Assembly (NCBI GenBank): GCA_015059965.1 | Contig: SUZM01000006.1 | Span: forward strand, 1-64,000 | Direction: 5' to 3' | Origin: Rikenellaceae bacterium | GTDB lineage: Bacteria > Bacteroidota > Bacteroidia > Bacteroidales > Rikenellaceae | DNA length: 64,000 nucleotides | Shown: one piece after another, positions 57,866 to 64,000 of the stretch | How the letters are laid out: every line of letters starts with the position of its first letter | How positions within the stretch are numbered: the first letter of the stretch is position 1 | The notes under the pieces: model-generated | What the model was told of the DNA's origin: nothing | The model's database searches: none | Seen by the model: the letters and a program-made list of their open reading frames with translations, nothing else | Program-made: the position numbers and the translations under genes

Positions 57866-59479
57866 TTAGTGCTTGAAGTCGGCGAAGAAGTCGTTGCCCT
57901 TGTCATCCACGATGATAAAGGCGGGGAAGTTTTCTACATAAATCTTGCGGACAGCCTCCATGCCGAGCTCGGGGAAGTCCACCACCTCGACCGACTTGAT
58001 CGAGTTCTTGGCCAGAATGGCGGCGGGACCACCAATCGAACCGAGGTAGAAGCCGCCGTTGGCCTGGCAGGCGTCGGTCACCTCCTGCGAGCGGTTGCCC
58101 TTGGCTACCATCACCATCGAACCGCCATGCTTCTGGAAGAGGTCTACATAGGGATCCATACGGCCGGCCGTCGTGGGGCCGAACGAACCCGAAGCCATGC
58201 CCTGCGGGGTCTTGGCCGGTCCGGCGTAGTATACCGGGTGCTTCTTGAAGTACTCGGGCATCGGCTTACCCTCGTCGAGCATCTGCTTGATGCGGGCGTG
58301 GGCGATGTCGCGGGCCACGATCAGCGTACCCTTCAGGTTCAGACGGGTCTTGATGGGGTACTTCGACAAAATCTCTCGTACCTTGTCCATGCCCTCATCG
58401 AGGTCGATCTCCACGGCGGGGCTCATGGCGGGAGCCTCGGCGGGCAGGAAGCGGGCGGGGTTCTTCTCCAGCTGCTCGAGGAAGATACCCTCGGGGGTGA
58501 TCTTGGCCTTGATGTTGCGGTCGGCCGAGCAGCTTACGCCGATGGCCACGGGGCACGAAGCGGCGTGGCGCGGAGCGCGAATCACGCGCACGTCGTGTAC
58601 CAGATACTTGCCACCGAACTGGGCACCTACGCCGCTCTGCTGGCAGATCTTGAGCACCTTCTCCTCCCACTCCAGGTCGCGGAAGCAACGGCCCCCCTCA
58701 TTACCCGAGGTGGGGAGCTCGTCCAGATAGCCTGCCGAGGCCTTCTTTACGGTTGCGAGGCACATCTCGGCCGAGGTGCCGCCGATGCAGATTGCGAGGT
58801 GATAGGGCGGACAGGCCGAGGTACCGAGGTCCTTGATGTGCTCGGTGATGAACTTCGTGAGCGAAGCCTCGTTCAAGAGGGCCTTGGTCTGCTGATAGAG
58901 GAAGGTCTTGTTGGCCGAACCACCACCCTTGGTGATGAAGAGGAACTCATACTCCATACCGGGCTTTCCGGCGTAGAGGTCGATCTGTGCGGGCAGGTTG
59001 GTGGCCGAGTTCTTCTCGTCGGTCATCGTGAAGGGGACCACCTGCGAATAGCGCAGGTTGCGCTCCTGATAGGTCTCATAGACACCGCGCGAGATGTGCT
59101 CGGCATCATCGGCGCCGGTCCACACATCCTCGCCCTTGTGGCCGATGCAGATGGCCGTACCCGTATCCTGGCAGGTGGGCAGCTCGCCTTCGGCGGCCAC
59201 ACACTGGTTCAGGAGCATGGTGTAGGCTACAAACTTGTCGTTGTCCGTAGCCTCGGGATCCTCCAGGATGTTGCGGAGCTTCTGCAGGTGTGAAGCTCTG
59301 AGGTAGAACGAAACGTCGCTGTAGGCGGCCTTCGACAGCACCTCCAGACCCTTGGGGTCTACCTTGAGAATCTTGCGGCCGTCACACTCGACAACCTTCA
59401 CATAATCCTTCGTCAAAAGACGATACTCGGTCTTGTCCTCCACGATGGGGTAGGGCTCCTGATAGATAAAATCTGCCAT
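57866..59479 (-). CDS. Fumarate hydratase class I
   Basis: 537 aa; [37 protein letters not shown]. Confidence 0.92.
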   Translation of the reverse strand: MADFIYQEPYPIVEDKTEYRLLTKDYVKVVECDGRKILKVDPKGLEVLSKAAYSDVSFYLRASHLQKLRNILEDPEATDNDKFVAYTMLLNQCVAAEGELPTCQDTGTAICIGHKGEDVWTGADDAEHISRGVYETYQERNLRYSQVVPFTMTDEKNSATNLPAQIDLYAGKPGMEYEFLFITKGGGSANKTFLYQQTKALLNEASLTKFITEHIKDLGTSACPPYHLAICIGGTSAEMCLATVKKASAGYLDELPTSGNEGGRCFRDLEWEEKVLKICQQSGVGAQFGGKYLVHDVRVIRAPRHAASCPVAIGVSCSADRNIKAKITPEGIFLEQLEKNPARFLPAEAPAMSPAVEIDLDEGMDKVREILSKYPIKTRLNLKGTLIVARDIAHARIKQMLDEGKPMPEYFKKHPVYYAGPAKTPQGMASGSFGPTTAGRMDPYVDLFQKHGGSMVMVAKGNRSQEVTDACQANGGFYLGSIGGPAAILAKNSIKSVEVVDFPELGMEAVRKIYVENFPAFIIVDDKGNDFFADFKH

Positions 59480-59742
59480 GGTTTTCTCTTATTTTGTTTT
59501 GTATTCTTGTTTGCAGCAAAATCGATGGTGCGCATATTTTGCGCCACATCTTCGCAAAGGTACAAAAAGAATCAGGAATTGACAAAATGATTTGCTTAAA
59601 TGTTGAGGAATCGGTAATTTTTTTGTGAAAGATAGGAGTTTTTCAAAATATTTAGTAACTTTGCGCAGTTTTTGAATCCTTGCGGATTGGGAAGACAAAC
59701 CAAGAGATTATTTTCAAGTTAAACCAAATAAATAGAATCGTT

Positions 59743-60741
59743 ATGATTTCGTACAAGGAACTGGGCCTCGTGAACACCCGTGAGATGTTCAAGAAGGCCG
59801 TTGACGGCGGCTATGCCATTCCCGCCTTCAACTTCAACAACATGGAGCAGCTTCAGGCCATCATTATGGCCTCGGCAGAGACCAAGTCGCCCGTGATCCT
59901 CCAGGTGTCGAAGGGTGCTCGTCAGTATGCCAACCAGACCCTGCTGCGCTACATGGCCGAGGGTGCCGTGGAGTATGCCAAGGAGCTGGGTTGGGAGAAT
60001 CCCCAGATCGTGCTGCACCTCGACCACGGCGACAGCTTCGAGACCTGCAAGAGCTGCATCGACATGGGCTTCTCGTCGGTGATGATCGACGGTTCGCACC
60101 TCCCCTATGAGGAGAACGTGGCCCTGACGAAGAAGGTTGTGGAGTATGCCCACCAGTTCGACGTAACCGTTGAGGGTGAGCTCGGCGTGCTGGCCGGTGT
60201 GGAGGATGAGGTTTGCGCCGAGGAGAGCCACTACACCAAGCCCGAGGAGGTTGTAGACTTCGTAACCAAGACCGGTTGCGACTCGCTGGCCATCTCGATC
60301 GGTACCTCGCACGGTGCCTATAAGTTCACCCCCGAGCAGTGCACGCTCGATCCCCAGACCGGTCGTCTGGTTCCCCCTCCCTTGGCATTCGACGTACTGG
60401 CCGCCATCGAGGAGCAGCTGCCCGGCTTCCCCATCGTACTGCACGGTTCGTCGTCGGTACCCCAGGACGAGGTAGATACCATCAACAAGTACGGTGGTGC
60501 CCTGAAGGCCGCCGTGGGTATCCCCGAGGAGCAGCTCCGAAAGGCTGCCAAGAGCGCGGTTTGCAAGATCAACATCGACTCCGACTCGCGTCTGGCCATG
60601 ACCGCCGCCGTGCGTGAGGTCTTCGCCACCAAGCCCGCCGAGTTCGACCCCCGCAAGTATCTGGGTCCCGCCCGCGACAACATGAAGAAGCTCTATATCC
60701 ACAAGATTATCAACGTGTTGGGTTCGGATAACAAAGCTTAA
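59743..60741 (+). CDS. fba: Class II fructose-bisphosphate aldolase
   Basis: AIPAFNFNNMEQLQAI; VLHLDHGDSFETCKSCIDMGFSSVMIDGSHL; start MISYKEL. Confidence 0.94.
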   Translation: MISYKELGLVNTREMFKKAVDGGYAIPAFNFNNMEQLQAIIMASAETKSPVILQVSKGARQYANQTLLRYMAEGAVEYAKELGWENPQIVLHLDHGDSFETCKSCIDMGFSSVMIDGSHLPYEENVALTKKVVEYAHQFDVTVEGELGVLAGVEDEVCAEESHYTKPEEVVDFVTKTGCDSLAISIGTSHGAYKFTPEQCTLDPQTGRLVPPPLAFDVLAAIEEQLPGFPIVLHGSSSVPQDEVDTINKYGGALKAAVGIPEEQLRKAAKSAVCKINIDSDSRLAMTAAVREVFATKPAEFDPRKYLGPARDNMKKLYIHKIINVLGSDNKA

Positions 60742-60866
60742 TTTGTCGTGATAAGGCCGCACCTGCGGCACATCCCAAACAAAGCCCGAATGGAATGTAC
60801 ATCGAGTACTATCCATCCGGGCTTTTTATTGCGATGCCCCGCATCTGCGACCTTCTGACGACAAAT
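60741..60866. repeat. Palindrome family member P3
   Basis: Ends atttgtcgt/acgacaaat; core gcccgaatggaatgtac-atcga-gtactatccatccgggc. Confidence 0.88.
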
Positions 60867-60887
60867 TTAATCGCTGACCATCCCTTG

Positions 60888-60934
60888 TGAGCCCCGAATG
60901 GAACATACGCCAAGTATGCCCCATCCGGGGCTCA
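60888..60934. repeat. Palindrome family member P4 (core)
   Basis: tgagccccgaatggaacatac-gcca-agtatgccccatccggggctca. Confidence 0.85.
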
Positions 60935-60973
60935 CTGCACGATAGTTGCAACTACCCCCTTCTGACACGAAAT

Positions 60974-61100
60974 GATTTTTGTGAAAGACCGCATCTGCGG
61001 CACATCCCAAACAAAGCCCGAATGGAATGTACATCAAGTACTATCCATCCGGGCTTTTTATTGCGATGCCCCGCATCTGCGACCTTCTGACGACAAATCA
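60974..61100. repeat. Palindrome family member P5
   Basis: 60989-61098 matches 60757-60866 at all but 2 of 110 positions by eye. Confidence 0.9.
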
Positions 61101-61131
61101 GAGCTGCAATAATCTGTAATTTTTTGCTGGG

Positions 61132-61203
61132 GGAATTGGACTGTCTGGGGGAACTGGGGAGGCTGAGGAAACTGGAAAGGCTGGGGAAACTGGACAGACT
61201 GTG
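61132..61203. repeat. Four 18-bp tandem repeats
   Basis: ggaattggactgtctggg / ggaactggggaggctgag / gaaactggaaaggctggg / gaaactggacagactgtg. Confidence 0.85.
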
Positions 61204-61223
61204 GAATTTTTACGCTGTCAAGC

Positions 61224-61300
61224 AAATAATTGCTCATTGCTCATTGCTCATTTGCCGTCAGCTAAAATAATTGCTCATTACTCATTGCTCATTACTAATT
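61224..61300. repeat. 9-bp ATTGCTCAT/ATTACTCAT tandem repeats in two blocks
   Basis: ttgctcattgctcattgctcattt and ttgctcattactcattgctcattac. Confidence 0.8.
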
Positions 61301-61306
61301 ATTTTG

Positions 61307-61314
61307 TACCTTTG
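61307..61314 (+). promoter_or_regulatory. -7 element of dnaX
   Basis: TACCTTTG 8 nt upstream of the ATG. Confidence 0.6.
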
Positions 61315-61321
61315 TGGGGTT

Positions 61322-63106
61322 ATGGAGAATTTTGTAGTCAGTGCCCGCAAATATCGTCCGGCGACCTTTGAGTCGGTGGTGGGGCAGAAGCATATTACGG
61401 CGACCCTAAGAAATGCCATCGAAAGGGGTCAGTTGGCGCATGCCTACCTCTTCTGCGGTCCGCGAGGCGTGGGCAAGACCACCTGCGCCCGTATCTTTGC
61501 CAAGGCAATCAACTGTCTGAATCCCAATGGTTCGGAGGCCTGCAACCAGTGTGAGTCGTGTCGCAGCTTCAACGAGAACCGCTCGCTCAACATACACGAG
61601 CTGGATGCCGCCTCGAACAACTCGGTGGACGACATTCGCGCCCTGATCGAGCAGGTGCGCATCATTCCGCAGGTGGGGCGCTACTCGCTCTTCATCATCG
61701 ACGAGGTGCACATGCTCTCGCAGGCGGCCTTCAACGCCTTTCTGAAGACGCTGGAGGAGCCTCCGCAGCATGCCATCTTCATCTTGGCCACCACCGAGAA
61801 GCACAAGATTATCCCGACGATTCTCTCGCGTTGTCAGATCTACGATTTCAACCGCATCCGTGTGGAGGATGGCGTGGAGTATCTGCGTTACATTGCCGCG
61901 AAGGAGGGGGTTGCGGCCGACGACGAGTCGCTGAACCTCATAGCCCAAAAGGCTGATGGCGGTATGCGTGATGCCCTTTCGATGTTCGATAAGGCGGTCT
62001 CGTTCTGTGGCCGGGAGCTGAACTATCGGGAGGTGGCCCGCACGCTCAACGTGCTGGACTACGACACCTACTTTGCCGTTACCGAGCAACTCCTCGGGGG
62101 CAACTACATTGAGGCCCTGCTCTCCTTCGACCGCGTGCTGCAGCGCGGATTTGCCGGCCAAACCTTCCTCTCGGGGCTGAATCGTCACCTGCGCGACCTG
62201 CTGGTGGCCAAGAATCCGGCCACGGTCAAATTGATCGAGATGACCGGCACGCTCATGGAGCGTTATGCCAAGCAGGCGGCGGCCTGCGATGTGAGCTTCC
62301 TGTTCGGGGCGATTGATGTGTTGACCGACCTGGACGGAAAGATCCGACAATCGTCGAACCAACGACTGCTTGTCGAGCTGGGACTGATGAAAATTGCCGG
62401 TCTCGGCCAAAAAAAAAATAGCGACACTCCAATCGCGGTAGCTGCCGAGTACCCGCTCCCCGAGTTGAGCCCGGCGGCTCCGGCCCCGCAACCCGCGCAG
62501 CCGCTTTCTCGTCCGGCCCCGCAACCTGCACAGCCGGCCCCGCAACCGGAACCCCGCCCCGTGGTGCAGGCCGAGCCGCCCAAACCGCAGCCGGCCTCGC
62601 CGGCCGAGCCGCAGTCGGCACCCCGCACCGAGACTCCCCGGCCGCGTCAGGCGCGTACCCCTCTGGTGTCGCTCTCGGAGTTGATGGGGGGAGGACGACC
62701 TGCGGAGGAGCCCTCGGCTCATGAGGCTCAGTTGCAGGAGCAGGTGGACGAGCAGTGTGAGCAGAAGCTCCACCAGGCGCGTGCCGCCCTGCTGGAGGCG
62801 ATTCGTGAGATGCGACCCCGCTTTGCCGCGGTCTTTTCGGAGATGCGCTTCAGCGAGAATCGCGTGGCGATTACAGTCCCCACAAGCGAACTTCGGGAGG
62901 AGATTCTGCGTTCGCGAACCGAACTTCTCGGTCGCCTGATGGAGGTGGCCGACGTAAAGTGCCCCTTGGAGCTCGAGATCACGCTCAACGAGCAGATGCG
63001 TCCTTCGCTGCCCATTCGTCTCGAAGACCGCCTGGGTTACCTCAGCGAACGAAGCGCCGATCTTCAAGCACTCAGAGTTGCCCTAAGCCTCGAAGCCGAG
63101 AGTTAG
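61322..63106 (+). CDS. dnaX: DNA polymerase III subunits tau (and probably gamma)
   Basis: FCGPRGVGKTTCARIFAKAINC; zinc module CNQCESC; FIIDEVHMLSQAAFNAFLKTLEEPP; start MENFVVSARKYRP. Confidence 0.96.
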   Translation: MENFVVSARKYRPATFESVVGQKHITATLRNAIERGQLAHAYLFCGPRGVGKTTCARIFAKAINCLNPNGSEACNQCESCRSFNENRSLNIHELDAASNNSVDDIRALIEQVRIIPQVGRYSLFIIDEVHMLSQAAFNAFLKTLEEPPQHAIFILATTEKHKIIPTILSRCQIYDFNRIRVEDGVEYLRYIAAKEGVAADDESLNLIAQKADGGMRDALSMFDKAVSFCGRELNYREVARTLNVLDYDTYFAVTEQLLGGNYIEALLSFDRVLQRGFAGQTFLSGLNRHLRDLLVAKNPATVKLIEMTGTLMERYAKQAAACDVSFLFGAIDVLTDLDGKIRQSSNQRLLVELGLMKIAGLGQKKNSDTPIAVAAEYPLPELSPAAPAPQPAQPLSRPAPQPAQPAPQPEPRPVVQAEPPKPQPASPAEPQSAPRTETPRPRQARTPLVSLSELMGGGRPAEEPSAHEAQLQEQVDEQCEQKLHQARAALLEAIREMRPRFAAVFSEMRFSENRVAITVPTSELREEILRSRTELLGRLMEVADVKCPLELEITLNEQMRPSLPIRLEDRLGYLSERSADLQALRVALSLEAES

Positions 63107-63159
63107 AGCCTGCAAACATTTGGAACCGAATAGAATAAAACGAAAAACGGAAAAAAGAT

Positions 63160-64000
63160 ATGGAGATTAAAAACTTTGTTGAAGAGTTGGAGTGGCGCGG
63201 AATGATCCACACGATCATGCCCGGAGCCAAGGAGCAGTTGCAGAAAGAGATGACCACGGCCTACCTGGGTATCGACCCCACGGCCGACTCGTTACACATC
63301 GGCCACCTGGTGGGTGTGATGATCCTCAAGCACTTCCAGTTGTGTGGCCATCGTCCTTTGGCTCTGGTGGGTGGTGCTACGGGAATGATCGGAGACCCGA
63401 GTGGCAAGTCGCAGGAGCGTAACCTGCTCGACGAGGCTACGTTGCGCCACAACCAGGAGGCGATCAAGCGTCAGCTCTCGAAACTTCTGGATTTCGACTC
63501 CGATGCCCCCAATGCCGCCCGTCTGGTCAATAACTACGACTGGATGAAGGAGTTTTCGTTCCTCGATTTCATTCGTGATATCGGCAAACTGATCACGGTG
63601 AACTACATGATGGCCAAGGATTCGGTCAAGAAGCGTTTCAACGGTGAGGGCGACGGTATGTCCTTCACGGAGTTCACCTACCAGCTGGTACAGGGCTACG
63701 ACTTCCTCTATCTCTACCAGAACTACGGCTGCAAGGTGCAGCTCGGCGGTTCGGATCAGTGGGGCAACATCACCACCGGCACGGAGCTTATTCGTCGCAA
63801 GCTCGATGGTGAGGCCTTTGCCATCACCTGTCCGCTGATCACGAAGGCCGATGGTACGAAGTTCGGTAAGACCGAAAGCGGCAACGTCTGGCTCGATCCC
63901 CGCTACACCTCCCCCTATAAGTTCTACCAGTTCTGGCTCAACGTCTCGGACGAGGATGCCAAGCGCTACATCAAGATCTTCACGCTGCTGGGCCGCGAGG
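63160..64000 (+). CDS. tyrS: Tyrosyl-tRNA synthetase, 3' end outside window
   Basis: [22 protein letters not shown]...[49 protein letters not shown]; absent from the supplied track because it runs off the window. Confidence 0.95.
   Translation, partial: MEIKNFVEELEWRGMIHTIMPGAKEQLQKEMTTAYLGIDPTADSLHIGHLVGVMILKHFQLCGHRPLALVGGATGMIGDPSGKSQERNLLDEATLRHNQEAIKRQLSKLLDFDSDAPNAARLVNNYDWMKEFSFLDFIRDIGKLITVNYMMAKDSVKKRFNGEGDGMSFTEFTYQLVQGYDFLYLYQNYGCKVQLGGSDQWGNITTGTELIRRKLDGEAFAITCPLITKADGTKFGKTESGNVWLDPRYTSPYKFYQFWLNVSDEDAKRYIKIFTLLGRE

Noticed and set aside
61132-61300. Possible CRISPR or phase-variable coding repeat
   Set aside because: Repeats are 18 and 9 bp, contiguous, diverged and non-coding.

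Overview
The window looks like ordinary chromosomal backbone of a Bacteroidales bacterium, probably Rikenellaceae/Alistipes-like. This is inferred from gene content, TAnnTTTG-type promoters, DUF4290/DUF4301/DUF2723 families and a V-type ATPase operon; no database was searched. It starts in the 3' end of a 5S rRNA. It carries three intact tRNAs (Glu-TTC, initiator Met-CAT, Lys-CTT) and about 50 protein genes. These include rpsT, folA/thyA/lpxH, an E-C-A-B-D-I-K V-ATPase operon, murB/tilS/holA, mqnC, rnr, metF/metH, an S37-type peptidase, DUF2723, cysS, nhaC, a 43.6-52.6 kb stretch of stress/envelope genes, recR-batE-batD, fumarase, fba, dnaX and a 3'-truncated tyrS. No CRISPR array, prophage or complete IS element was seen. 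The strongest non-routine signals are: (1) an A10 run in dnaX where slippage by +1 or -1 A leads almost at once to a stop, as expected for a gamma-like short form; (2) a dispersed family of ~100-125 bp imperfect palindromes just 3' of genes, with variable arms and a conserved, apparently covarying core, including a tandem triple; (3) repeated fragments of stable-RNA 3' ends (5S, tRNA-fMet, tRNA-Lys) next to their parent genes, often paired with different terminator hairpins; (4) a lipoprotein gene with two in-frame nonsense codons. I did not find a convincing new multi-gene defence or biosynthetic system.
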